From positions 33,529,041 to 33,593,040 of the forward strand of contig NC_083638.1 in assembly GCF_963576545.1 (NCBI RefSeq): a stretch of DNA of 64,000 bases, given 5' to 3'. Below the pieces are notes generated by a model. That model did not search any database. It was not told the DNA's origin and saw only the letters and a list, made by a program, of their open reading frames with translations. Within the stretch, counting starts at the first letter, position 1. The number at the start of each line of letters is the position of its first letter. Both the position numbers and the translations under genes were made by a program. This document shows, piece by piece, positions 32,845-45,184 of the stretch. This DNA comes from Limanda limanda (lineage: Eukaryota; Chordata; Actinopteri; Pleuronectiformes; Pleuronectidae).

Positions 32845-34965
32845 CTCTAGGGAAAAGGCCATTCATGCATTTACATTTTGCATGCATTGTCCAGGAATAC
32901 TCTATCATCGAAAGATGGGATGGATGTAGCATTTATTTAGGAATTGGCTTGAGGAATTATGTGAATGGTGTAAATGAGGTGGCCGGGAAGGGCTACAAAC
33001 TGGTGTTTGGTGCGTCTGACTGCCAGGAGACAGTTGGACAAGAGCAGAGAGGTCCACTGTATTTGTCTGAGGAAAGGTATGCAGGGATGTCTACTACCTT
33101 GATAGTGGAGCAAGGATGTGAAGTTTTGACGAGATGAAGTGATGACAAGAAAGTCATCAAGAGTTGTAGTTTGGCAGGCAGTTTGTAATTGTTGTTTAGG
33201 ATCCAACATAGGCTTCTGAAAGAGAGTCAAAAGAAACATTTGGTTGTTGGGGAAGTTAAAAGGTTGGGTGGGGAGGGAGAGAGGAAAGGAAAGATCAGTT
33301 AGAAGAAATAGGATTGACTGGGAAAAACCAAATTGCTTTGCCTGAGGTTGGGCCTGAGAGTTACTGGATGGGGCTCTTGTGCTGCATAGAATGAAAATGG
33401 ATGAAAAGAAGCCGTACTGTTGTGAGCAGCTGAAGGAAGGGTAGGATAGGACTGATGATGGGAAGAAAGAATGTTTGTGCCAGTTATGTGAAAGCTGCAA
33501 ACACAGGGATGAAAAGAAAGCTGACTTGCCGGAGATAAATTTGACACAGTTGGCACAAAGCTGATGTTGCATTCTTCGGCTGTGGAGGCAGCAGAGGAAA
33601 TTACTCATTTCATGCTGGTGCTAGTTACCCCTGATGAGGATGCACGGAGGCTTGATCCATGTTGTTGCCAAATTGTTGATGGAGACTGAATCGAGATGAA
33701 CCAATTTTGTTTTATTGTCGTTGTGGTCAGGTGGAAGGAAATGTCTTTCCCTTTCAGGAATCGTTGGAGACAGGAGCTCCACCATTGAACCTTGGAAAAA
33801 GGCAAATAACTAATGTGGTGGATTAGCCGGTCACTTAACAATACAGAGCCAGACTACGATGAGGAGAGGTTCCTCCAGTCATGCCTTTGGCTTTCGCGGT
33901 AATGGGCCTTTTCTGAAGTAGAAGAGGAGCACTGGAACCTACCGTTTTGAGAGTCAGTTGAGTTGGACCACGCAGTAAGTCCACTTTGTTAAAGAACAGT
34001 AAATACAGGGGTTTTCACTTTGTTGTTCAGGGCAGAAGCAGCGGTTGGTTTGCACCATGCTGGAGTTCCCTGTGTCCTCCCTGCCCAGTCCTGCTGACCT
34101 GCATTAACTTTAACTAATAAACACCAACACTCATCGTTGTCATTTAGTACGACACAAGACGTGACACACAACCACAGTGCCAGAGCAATACGGATTCATG
34201 ATCTGACACCTTTGATTTATTACTAAATACATTATTTAAAGTTTGTCATCTAAATCATAACCATCTCGTGCTTTTTACAAGCTGGTAACATATACTCTGT
34301 GCCAAATGTTTAATATTTATTCAAGAGCAATTTTGTTTAAAGTATGGTGGTTTATTTTATTTATTATTTATTTATTGAAGATATTATAATATGTTTAATT
34401 CTAAATCAAATGTCAGCCTGAATATTCTTAAGAATAAAAAAGATATTGCTCTTTGAAAGGGTGTACATGAATGATTATTAAGATGTAACAATTCTCTAAT
34501 CAAAACCGAAATCGTGGTCCAAGCATCTATGGTTTTGATTCACGATACCTGCCCAAACCCAAGATGATCCTGTATTGTGAAGTGTCCGACTTAGACAAAC
34601 TCCTGCTGCAGTCAGCAGTTCATGGCTGAAAACAACTTTAATGTGACATTTGTTAACCTTCTGGGAGTGACCCTGGTTATTGATTGAGCAGCTGCTCCCT
34701 AATCGACTAAAAATGCTCTGCTGCTTAATTCCTTATTAGAATCATGGTAATATGGACTATTGATCGTGGAGCAGGATTTATTTGTCTACACACAAGGACA
34801 TCCACTGTTGAACATAAAACAAAAGACTGAATAGATTTGTCCTGTATTCCTAACCTTATGTTCCTTACGGTAATAATCCTTGTTTTTTTACGTTCATTTG
34901 TGAAAATGTCACCTTAAAATGTTGCACTTCTGATCATAGTATAAGTATACTTTACACCTTCAAAA
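32845..34965. other. Unresolved stretch with a 223-residue open frame
   Basis: No element boundaries were found. The longest frame (33608-32937, minus, 223 residues) is rich in S, Q, P and F with no motif I know. A second minus frame (33841-33605) overlaps it closely. This pairing could be the decayed front of a retroelement, but I see no zinc knuckle, protease or polymerase. The remainder (34200-34965) is AT-rich and featureless. Confidence 0.35.
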
Positions 34966-34971
34966 AGAAAA

Positions 34972-35137
34972 ATCACCACATCAGAACACACTGCGATACC
35001 GACCATTTCCACCACACACATGCACATTTTTTGTTTGCTGCATGTCTGCATTCTGTTTGTTTGTTGCTGGTGAGTGCCAATCTGGGGGGAATATATTTTC
35101 AGATTGTCAATTAGGGACAATTCAATTCAATAAAATT
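34972..35137 (+). repeat. 166-bp dispersed repeat, copy A
   Basis: This stretch (ATCACCACATCAGAA... to CAATTCAATTCAATAAAATT) recurs in the same orientation at 40715-40881 with roughly 90% identity. It contains GTTTGCTGCATGTCTG and TTTTCAGATTGTCAATTAGG. No coding content or named family. Confidence 0.75.
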
Positions 35138-35311
35138 GTATTTGTATAGAGCCAACTCATAATATAGATTATCTCAAGGCATTTTACATAGGAGGTCAGG
35201 GGGGGTGCTCAGTGCATGATGGGTGTTGCCTCAGTAGTCTAGACATATAGCAGCATAACTAAGGGATAGTTCAGGGCTCACTTGATCCAGCCCTAATTAT
35301 AAGCTTAATGA
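35118..35311 (-). mobile_element. L2-type LINE 3' tail fragment
   Basis: Read inverted, it ends in the ...TACAAATACAATTTTATTGAA-type tail. It carries the words GCAGCATAACTAAGG and ATTATAAGCTT that also occur in the 3' UTR of the L2-like copies at 41523-41590. It ends at the Tc1-like element. Confidence 0.5.
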
Positions 35312-35315
35312 TATA

Positions 35316-36514
35316 CACTCCTGATCAAAATCTTAAGACCAGTTAAAAAATTGCATGAATTTGCATTTTGCACTGTTGGATGTTAGGAAGGTTCTAAGTA
35401 GAGCTTCAAAATGCAAAAAGAAGAAATGGGAACAAGAGACCAAAAGTTGTGAGCAGGCAATTTATTGAAAACAACAATTTAACTCAAATAGGCTGTTCAT
35501 CAGCTGATCAAAAGTTTAAGACCAAAGCCTTTAAAAGCCAAAATCTGTGCAAAAACTTGGATTCCATGTCATTTCCTGTCAAGTAATCACACTGTGAAGA
35601 TCTCTTGATGGCAAAGGCAAAAAAGCTCACCGTCTTTGAACGTGGTAGGATTGTTGAACTGCATAAACAAGGCCTCTCACAACGTGCCATCGCTGCTGAG
35701 GTTGGACGCAGTAAGACAGTCATTTTGCATTTCAGGAAAGATCCTCAGGGTTATGGAACAAAAAAATCTCACCAGCGCTCAGCCGGAGGATCCGAATGGC
35801 TGTCCGTCAAGACACGGGACGATCCTCGTCCCAAATTAAGGCCATTACTGGTGCTGACTGCAGCCCAATAACCATCAGACGGCATCTGCGAAGGAAGGGC
35901 TTCAAAAAGAGGGTCCTCGTCTGTGTGGTAACGACTGGGTTTTTCAGCAGGACAACGCTCCAATACACAATGCCCGTCTGACCAAGACTTTTTTCCAGGA
36001 GAATAACATCACTCTTTTGGACCATCCTGCGTGTTCCCCTGATCTTAATCCAATTGAGAACATTTGGGGATGGATGGCAAGGGAAGTTTACAAAAATGGA
36101 CTTCAGTTCCAGACAGTGGATGCCCTTCGTGAAGCCATCTTCACCACTTGGCGCAACATTCGCACTAGCCTTTTGGAAACACTTGCATCAAGCATGCCAA
36201 AACGAATTTTTGAAGTGATCAACAATAATGGTGGAGCTACTCATTACTGAGTCAGTTTTTGACACTTTAATTTCTGTTTTAGGAGGTTTTTGTTTTTTTT
36301 GAGCTGTGGTCTTAAACTTTGATCAGCTGATGAACAGCCTACTTCAGTTAAATTGTTGTTTTCAATAAATTGCCTGCTCACAACTTTTGGGCTCTTGTTC
36401 CCATTTCTTCTTTTTGCATTTTGAAACTCTACTTAAAACCTTCCTAAGATCCAACAGTGCAAAATGCAAATTCATGCAATTTTTTAACTGGTCTTAAGAT
36501 TTTGATCAGGAGCG
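35316..36514 (+). mobile_element. Tc1-like DNA transposon, internally deleted
   Basis: The ends are inverted repeats of about 200 bp starting CACTCCTGATCAAAATCTTA (right end CGCTCCTG...), flanked by TA on both sides, as for all Tc1/mariner elements. The 1199-bp length is short because part of the transposase gene is missing. The DNA-binding N-terminus and the C-terminal catalytic part remain. Confidence 0.9.
35608..36250 (+). pseudogene. Tc1-like transposase with central deletion
   Basis: The start MAKAKKLTVFERGRIVELHK-QGLSQRAIAAEVGRS is the first helix-turn-helix. After a frame change near 35790 the second, SQIKAITGADCSPITIRRHL, follows. The sequence then jumps near 35910 to QQDNAPIHNARLTKTFFQEN (in yet another frame), DLNPIENIWGWMAREVY and the end NNNGGATHY. 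The DDE/D catalytic triad should lie in the centre. The second D (in DNAPIH) and the glutamate (NPIEN) remain, but the first D region is deleted. It cannot be active. Confidence 0.9.
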
Positions 36515-36653
36515 TATATAAATTAAACATTATGGATGTGTTGGGAGCCAGGAAAAAACAAAGGCAACCGGCATCAGCAGGTGAGTTTTTGTTAAGGTGA
36601 GCTCCATCAGCCTATCCTCCAATCACCTGCCGCAACCTGAAATACCGCCACAG

Positions 36654-36677
36654 GAATGGTAAATGGTTTTGTATTTA
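36654..36677 (+). repeat. Dispersed fish repeat, copy 2, left part
   Basis: GGTAAATGGTTTTGTATTTA is the start of the repeat whose remainder (TATAGCGCTTTTAGTCTTGA, then CACTCAAAGCTCTTTACAGT) resumes at 38988. The Tc1-like element at 36678-38987 split it at a TA. Confidence 0.6.
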
Positions 36678-36883
36678 CAGTAGGTACGGAAAGTATTCAG
36701 ACCCCTTTAAAATGTTCACTCTTTGTTTCATTGCAGCCATTTGCTAAAATCAAAAAAGTTCATTTTATTTCTCATTAATGTACACTCAGCACCCCATCTT
36801 GACAGAAAAAAACAGAAATGTAGAAATTTTTGCAAATTTATTAAAAAAGAAAAACTGAAATATCACATGGTCATACGTATTCA

Positions 36884-38594
<1,711 letters not shown>

Positions 38595-38987
38595 GATTCT
38601 CATTTGCTCTGACATGCACTGTGAGCTGTAAGGTCTTATATAGACAGGTGTGTGCCTTTCCTAATCAAGTCCAATCAGTTTAATTAAACACAGCTGGACT
38701 CCAATGAAGGAGTAGAACCATCTCGAGGATCAGAAGAAATGGACAGCATGTGAGTTAAATATGAGTGTCACAGCAAAAGGTCTGAATACTTATGACTATG
38801 TGATATTTCAGTTTTTCTTTTTTAATAAATTTGTAAAAATTTCTAAATTTCTGTTTTTTCTGTCAAGATGGGGTGCTGAGTGTACATTTATGAGAAATAA
38901 AATGAACTTTTTTGATTTTAGCAAATGGCTGCAATGAAACAAAGAGTGAAACATTTAAAGGGGTCTAAATACTTTCCGTACCCACTG

Positions 38988-39155
38988 TATATAGCGCTTT
39001 TAGTCTTGATGACCACTCAAAGCTCTTTACAGTACAGTTTGACATTCACCCATTCACACACACATTCATACAGTAGGCTATTGACAGCACTTTGTTGTTC
39101 TATGAGGGCCATTTCGGGGTTCAGCATCTTGCCCAAGGACACTTTGTGACATTTT
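38988..39155 (+). repeat. Dispersed fish repeat, copy 2, right part
   Basis: It continues the repeat cut at 36677: TATAGCGCTTTTAGTCTTGA, CACTCAAAGCTCTTTACAGT, CATTCACCCATTCACACACA, GGGGTTCAGCATCTTGCCCA and AGGACACTTTG. Copies 1 and 3 share the CATTCATAC and CTTGCCC-GAGGACACTT blocks. Confidence 0.65.
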
Positions 39156-40184
39156 CGTCAGGACTTTGCAGGTATAAGCTGACTGGTGACAAGAGACCGA
39201 GGTAAACAGCGGCTACTGAGACAGATATAACGTTACAAACAGCAATCACGGTGATGAATATGCTTTGAGCAGGAAAAATAAATATGCAGAGAAATGACAC
39301 TCGCAAGGAATCTGTAAAACATCACGATTTAAGGGGGGCGGGCAGGGGACACCGCGCACCACTAATAACACGAACAAAGAATAAACCAACACGGATAAAA
39401 TTACCTTTAAAAGCAGCAAATTTAACCTAACGTTAGCTGGTTGACGCTGAGAATCGTCGAATCTCCGTAATAACAAAAAGCAGCTGAGTTCTCTCGTATT
39501 GGAGCGAGCCGCCCTCAGTTAACTTGTTTTAAAGTGCAAAAAAATAACTTTTGTTTTGTTTATGTCGCCAGCCGGACGAGAGCAACGCGCTGGCTACCGC
39601 GGATGAGAAGCGACTCCGGGGAAATACATTCTGTGTTGATCCGGACAGAGGAGCGGACAGTCATGGTGAGCGTATTCACTGAGCTCTCGTTGACAGTGGA
39701 AAACACAGAGCAAGGGTAACAGCACCACCCCCAGACAGGGAGGGAGAACAACACATAAACATACACATACACCCAATGTGACTCAGAGTCATAACACTGG
39801 GACATCCTGATAATAATGAGAAGACTAACGTTAGATGATTCACAAGAAGCATACAAATACAATTTTCACTGGTAGTTCAAAGCGGCCGAGTGAGTATAGT
39901 GCTGACGTGACTGAACAATCTTGCGATTCTTCCAGGGCTGCTGATTATGTGATCGAGACCAGGTGTGGAACTCGGGCCAGGAGTGGAGACTGCGCCCATG
40001 AACACTAACTCACACATGCACACACAGGGAGGGAGGAGAAAAAGAGGGGAACATAGAGAACTGGGAAAAAACACGAGTAACAAGATGAGCCGTGACACAT
40101 ACTATATGTCAGAACAATATCAAGAGTGTGATATAAACAGTGAGTCAGTTTATTTACATGTTGAGTAATACCAATTAATTCCAA
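39156..40184. other. Non-coding stretch, no gene seen
   Basis: No element ends, domains or RNA genes were recognised. Overlapping short frames on both strands (39246-39476, 39560-39862, 39877-40098) show no family motif. Confidence 0.4.
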
Positions 40185-40680
40185 TAACTAATTAAATGCT
40201 GAACTATGGCTGTCATTGGCAACATCTACATGAATGTTGAAATCACAGACTGTAATGACTTTATCTGTCATAAGAACAAGCTCAGATAAAAGTTCAGAGT
40301 AATGGGCAGGTGGACGATAAATGATAACTAGATGAACTGGTTTATGCAATTTCAGGCTTAGATGTACAAGGTTGATGATGAGACATTAAAAGGAGTTATA
40401 ACTATCTTTAGGTCAAGGGTTGATATGTCAGATTTAAAGATTGCGGCAACCCCTCCACCTCTGCCTGTGCTTCGAGGAATATGCGCATCGCTTCATTTAA
40501 ACCTAGATATTCATCTTTTTGCAGCCAGTTAGACAGAATAAATCGATCTGACTATCAGTAATAAGATAATAAATTAATAGGGATTTGGTGGCCTGATATT
40601 TCAGAAACCAAATTTTATCCTTAAAATTTTTTGGTACAGATATAGTGGTTGTATTAACTTTTATTAGGTTTAAATGTATT
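40185..40680 (-). pseudogene. L2/Maui-like LINE endonuclease fragment
   Basis: On the minus strand the sequence reads LHKPVHLVIIYRPPAHYSEL, then LMTDKVITVCDFNIHVDVAN. These are the IYRPP and (G)DFNIHVD motifs of the APE-type endonuclease in L2-like LINEs; the usual glycine of GDFN is a cysteine here. Upstream the frames are broken (CRNL near 40445 matches the conserved rare-motif region only loosely). It is a separate, decayed fragment without its polymerase. Confidence 0.7.
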
Positions 40681-40714
40681 ACGCCTCTCCTGTTTAGGCA
40701 CTATGTGGTTGCTC

Positions 40715-40881
40715 CATCACCACATCAGAAAACACTGAGATACAGACCATTTCCACCACAAACATGCACATTTATTGTTTGCTGCATGTCTGTATTCTGT
40801 TTGTTTGTTGCTAGTGGGTGCCAATTTGGGATGATTATATTTTCAGATTGTCAATTAGGGACAATTCAATTCAATAAAATT
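40715..40881 (+). repeat. Dispersed repeat, copy B
   Basis: Direct copy of 34972-35137 with scattered substitutions. The two copies are about 5.7 kb apart and both end in CAATTCAATTCAATAAAATT. Confidence 0.75.
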
Positions 40882-41075
40882 TTAGTTTGTTTGGGCAGAC
40901 ACAGTTTGTATGGGATATTGGGGGTGACTGCTCTGATAGAAGCGTAGAGAAGCGTGTAAGACTGCAACTCTGCCTTCTGATCTTACATTTGACTGTGGTT
41001 GTCGGTGTCGCTAACTTCATGTTTCTCAGGATAGTCACAAATACCCAGAGTTGGTTATCAGAGGGTGTGTGCTGC

Positions 41076-42310
41076 ATCAATCAATCATATATTATTTGAA
41101 TAGCCCATATTCACAAATCACAAATAGTCTCATATGGCTTTAACAGGGTGTGACATCCTCTGCCCTTAACCCTCAATAAGAGAAAGGAAAATATTGTATA
41201 TCATGCAGTCTTGTTGTAATCAAATTCCGTGGTTAGCAGCCACCACGAACCTGATCCACCATCACGATAAGATGCCAACACGATACAGGATCTGCCATTA
41301 TTACCACAATGACCCAGCAGGATCCGCCCTTATTATCACGATCAGCCAGCCCGACCGATCAGGATCTCAGATACGCAATCCACCATCATAATCCACGATG
41401 TGGCCGCAGCCGCGGCCCTGGATCTGCGGACGACAAAGCATAGGGAATCCGGGGAGAAGTCGGGAGAAGAGGAAAAAGAAACTGGGAAGAGAAGCTCTGT
41501 GTGTCATGTGTCCCCTGACATTTTAGACCTATAGCAGCATAACTAAGGTCTAAGACAAGTTGGACTAGCTCTAGCTATAAGCTTGATCGTAAAGGAAGGT
41601 TTTCAGCCTACTCTTAAACATCCAGATGGTGTCTGCCTTCCAAACTAAAAGTGGGAGATGATTCCACTGGAGAGGAGCTTGATAGCTGAAAGCTCTTGCT
41701 CCTACTATGCTTTTAGAGACTTTAGTTACGAAAAGTTAGACTGAATTATGGCAGCGCAGTGCTCTAGTGGGTTGATAAGGTACTATCAGCTCTTTGACGT
41801 ATACTGGTGCCATATACGGGCCTTGAAGGTGAGGAGGAGAATTTAAAATTCTATTCTAGATTTAACCGGAATCCAGTGTAGCGAAGCTAATACTGGAGAA
41901 ATGTGGTCTCTTTACTTGGTTATTGTCAGGACACGTGCTGCTGCATTTTGGACAAGCTGCAGAGTCTTTAACGACTTTCTGCTTGAGCCTGATAATAAGG
42001 AATTTTATACATGCTTTAACACTATTCTTCCAGTCTAGGAGATATTTAACAGGTTGCTGGAGCGCTACTTCCTTTCCAGTTTTGTTGATACTTGTTTTAA
42101 CTCATCTGTCTTGGAATTATACCAAGGAGCTAATTTACTATGTTTTACATGTTTCTTTTTTAGAGGCGCTATTATGTCGAATGTTAATCGTAATGACCTT
42201 ACAGAGCTATCGACGAGACGGTCAATCGCACTGGAGCTAGGGTTTTTAAAGAAGGGATGCAGGTGGGAACACCTACATGTAACATAGAGAGTGACAGCAA
42301 TTCTAGCCAT
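41076..42310 (-). mobile_element. L2/Maui-like LINE, RT core deleted
   Basis: The 3' tail (ATCAATCAATCA... at 41076) and 3' UTR are collinear with the copy at 2247-3745. The C-terminal coding remnant (41820-42000) keeps the TRAAAFWTS-antisense pattern in decayed form. Beyond it, 42310-42065 reads SSAIDRLVDSSVRSLRLTFD-IIAPLKKKHVKHSKLAPWYN, the linker between endonuclease and polymerase in this family. The reverse-transcriptase core is therefore deleted at about 42045. Confidence 0.75.
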
Positions 42311-43085
42311 TCATGGATGTTCTTTTAAAGGAAGAAATATGGGGATGGTGTGGGAGCCATATTCAGAATTGGGGGCAATAATTGCTCCTATTAAACTGTT
42401 TGCATTGTTATATTGTTCTACCTTCTGGCCTCCTTGATCAAGTCTACATTAAAATCTTCTGCATAAGACATCAGCTGCTGCCTGAGTTTCACCAGCATTC
42501 AAAAAACCTTCCATAACACACACGCTGTGCTGAGTACACCCTGGAATTGTGCTCTGTGCTTTCATTCTGTGGCAGTAGACCATGCCATGGGGCTCTCCCA
42601 CACACAGCCAGAGACACACATGTTGCTTTTAAGCATACTTCATTTATAACCACAACATAAATTCCAAGCCAACTTAAACTCCCTGAGCTTTTCAGCTCAG
42701 TGTCTTGCTCCGGGTCTCGCTCAGTGTCTCTGAGTCCTCTGTGTCCGGCAGTCCTGAGGGAGCTCACATGCTGCCTTAAGCTTAAGGACCAATCAGCTTA
42801 CAGCTCTCGCCTGTGCTGATTGATCCTCTGTGGTGCAGGGGAGGGTGCTCTCCCAGCCCCCTCACCTCCACAAATTAATTTCGTCGTTTATGGGGTTGTA
42901 GACCCATGGAGGTTTAAACATCCAGCAAAAAACAATTCTTTTTTTTCTCCAGCACACCAATCTTATTCTAGAAAGTCTACTTTCTATTAGACCAAAGTGT
43001 GTTTATGTTTTATGTTCATTGTATGCACCTTCAACCAAAGCAAATTCCATTGCTAAATAAACCTACTTGGCAATAAATACATTCT
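42311..43085. other. Mostly unassigned; LINE 3' tail near 42990-43085
   Basis: The left 650 bp has no recognised element. The last 90 bp (TTATGTTCATTGTATGCACC, then CCTACTTGGCAATAAATACA-TTCTGATTC) matches the 3' end of the Rex1-like LINE at 55768-55862, so a tail-only copy lies here. Confidence 0.5.
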
Positions 43086-43093
43086 GATTCAGA

Positions 43094-43437
43094 TCCCTTG
43101 TCCCTGCAGACTATGAAAGCACAGTTATCTCAGATCATATCCCTGTCGTATCAAATTTAGGCCTCCCAGATAATGAACCGACTCAGCGAACATGGCGCTT
43201 TAACACAAAGCTTATAGCTGATGAGACATTTGTGGAATTTATAAATACACATATTGATTTATAACTCAAAACTCATCCTACATCAGATGCAGAGTCTTAT
43301 GGGAAACATTAAAAGCATTTATCAGAGGCCAAATCATTTCATACAGTGCAAGTGCTCACAAGAATAAACAACAGTGGCTGTCAATTATTAGTGACATCTA
43401 CATCAGACTAGAAAAGCTCTATACAAATCCATTTACC
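43094..43437 (+). pseudogene. Older L1-clade relic, left part
   Basis: DYESTVISDHIPVVSNLGLP and then TWRFNTKLIADETFVEFINT match DYSAIVESDHAPVILDIGF and TWRLNTALLSDADFCQFMS of the younger L1 that is inserted right beside it. It ends in the 15-bp target sequence of that L1. The relic resumes at 49421. Confidence 0.75.
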
Positions 43438-43587
43438 GGGACTTCCGGTTTGGCCATGCAGGGGTAGGACGCGCGAAGGCAGAGCTCCCCACCTAACTTA
43501 TCAATATTAACCTTTAAAAACGCCACTCAGGGCATCCAACTGCTTAAATCAGTCTAAGACAGACAAAAGGCCACCAACTTTGGCGAG

Positions 43588-44485
43588 ATGAGTAAGAATA
43601 AGCCGACCAGTGCGCCGCCGCTGTGTGCTGCGCCAACAACCCGAACTAGTGTTGCTAGCAAAGTAGCTGCTATGGCTAGTGCTAGCCCACACGGTGGTGG
43701 AACGACTGCAAACGCCGAGGCTGTTTCCGTGAGCCAGCTTGTAGCCGAGTTGTCGAAACAACGGTCTTCTCTCAGGGAGGACATCTCTGCTTTGATTCAA
43801 GAGTCAATTGCCCCGCTTCAGTCCTCCGTGAATGCACTGACAGAGACTGTTACTGGCTTTCAAGCACGGCTAAGCGCAACCGAAGTTCTGGCTGGGGATA
43901 ACTTCAGTGCGATTTTCACAGCGAACGGGAAAATAAAACTGCTAGAGGAGCAAAATGCCACACTGCTCGAACGCGTTGATGACCTGGAGAACCGCTCTCG
44001 CAGAGCAAACCTGAGAATCCTGAACGTCCCGGAGGACAGCGAGAAGGGCCAGTACACCGTCAAGTTTGTATCCGACCTGCTAATGAAAGCAATGGGCGAA
44101 GAGGTTTTTGAAAACCCACCGGAGTTGGAGCGGGCTCATCGTTCTCCCGGCCAAAGACCTCGAGAAGGACAGCCGCCCCGTCCCTTTGTGGTGTGTTTCC
44201 ATCGTTTCCATGTGAAAGAAAAGGCATTGCGGTGGGCCCCGGACGCACGACGTGGAGTTTAACGGCTCCAAACTGAGGATCTACCCGGTCATGTCTGCGG
44301 GCCTGGCGAAGAAACGCGCTGCATTTAAAAACGTCAAGCAGCTCCTCTATGAGAAGAAGATACGATTCAGCCTGCTGCATCCCGCACGCCTCCGAGTTCA
44401 GTTTGAGGATGAGACTCTCTTTTTCCACTCACCAGAAGCTGCCAAGGTGTTCTATGACCGTCGGGTTGCCGGACCAATTGACTGA
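43588..44485 (+). pseudogene. L1 ORF1 protein (RNA-binding), one frameshift
   Basis: ORF1 of L1 elements makes a trimeric coiled-coil RNA chaperone. Here an Ala/Ser-rich N-terminus is followed by a coiled coil (about residues 50-140, ending LLEQNATLLERVDDLENRSR), then the RRM-type core beginning RRANLRILNVPEDSEKG. A one-base shift between about 44230 and 44255 moves the rest to another frame (FNGSKLRIYPVMSAGLAKKR to DRRVAGPID). The ending YEKKIRFSLLHPARLRVQFE matches the C-terminal domain of the family. Starts at the first ATG of the element. Confidence 0.88.
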
Positions 44486-45184
44486 TTCTGACTTAAATGG
44501 GCTAATCTGAGACCGACAGAATTCCATCGAGCTGAAGTGATCAATAAGTTTGAAGGTTGGTTAATTTGAGCTGTTACAGTTTAAGTGAAGCTAGTGTCAG
44601 TCTGTATCACTTTCATAATCGATAGCAGAATGTTTGTTGTCAGCTGGCTAACGTTGCAGCCTGAGAGGGGCGTAGCCAAAGCAAAACTACTTTCCTAGAC
44701 TATTTGTTCAGATCCTATGGTTCAGATGCATTTATTTATCATTTAGCCATCTATCCTGTCTATGCAGTAGTTCGAATAATGCTAAGTTAGCCTGCCTACT
44801 AGTTACAATAATGGTGGTTGTTTATGTTGACTGGGAACTACAATGTTATTAATCTCTGTTCAGAGTCAATGCGCTGAATGTGTATACTTGTTAAAGTGAG
44901 AGTGGGGAGCATTGTGTAAGGGGGAAAACGCATGGGCTATTGGAAGCATAGTCACAGTAAGATAGCTGCGGTTCATTACTGTTCAGAGAACAAACCTAGA
45001 GTTTACACATGTTCCAGGGTGGGTATTTTTTATTTATTTTTTTCATTTATTTATTTTATTTTCTTATTTATTTATTTATTTATTTTTTTCTCCCGTTGTT
45101 CTCCTTTTTATATTCTCCCGATCTGGCTATACAGCACCATCCATTTCAGCCGTATCATTACCCAATCCGCTTGTTTATTAAGCT

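Noticed and set aside
39560..39862. 100-codon minus-strand frame
   Set aside because: No recognisable family, and shadow frames of equal quality occur on the other strand.
43549..43800. Two minus-strand frames opposite L1 ORF1
   Set aside because: They are antisense shadows of the GC-rich ORF1 start.
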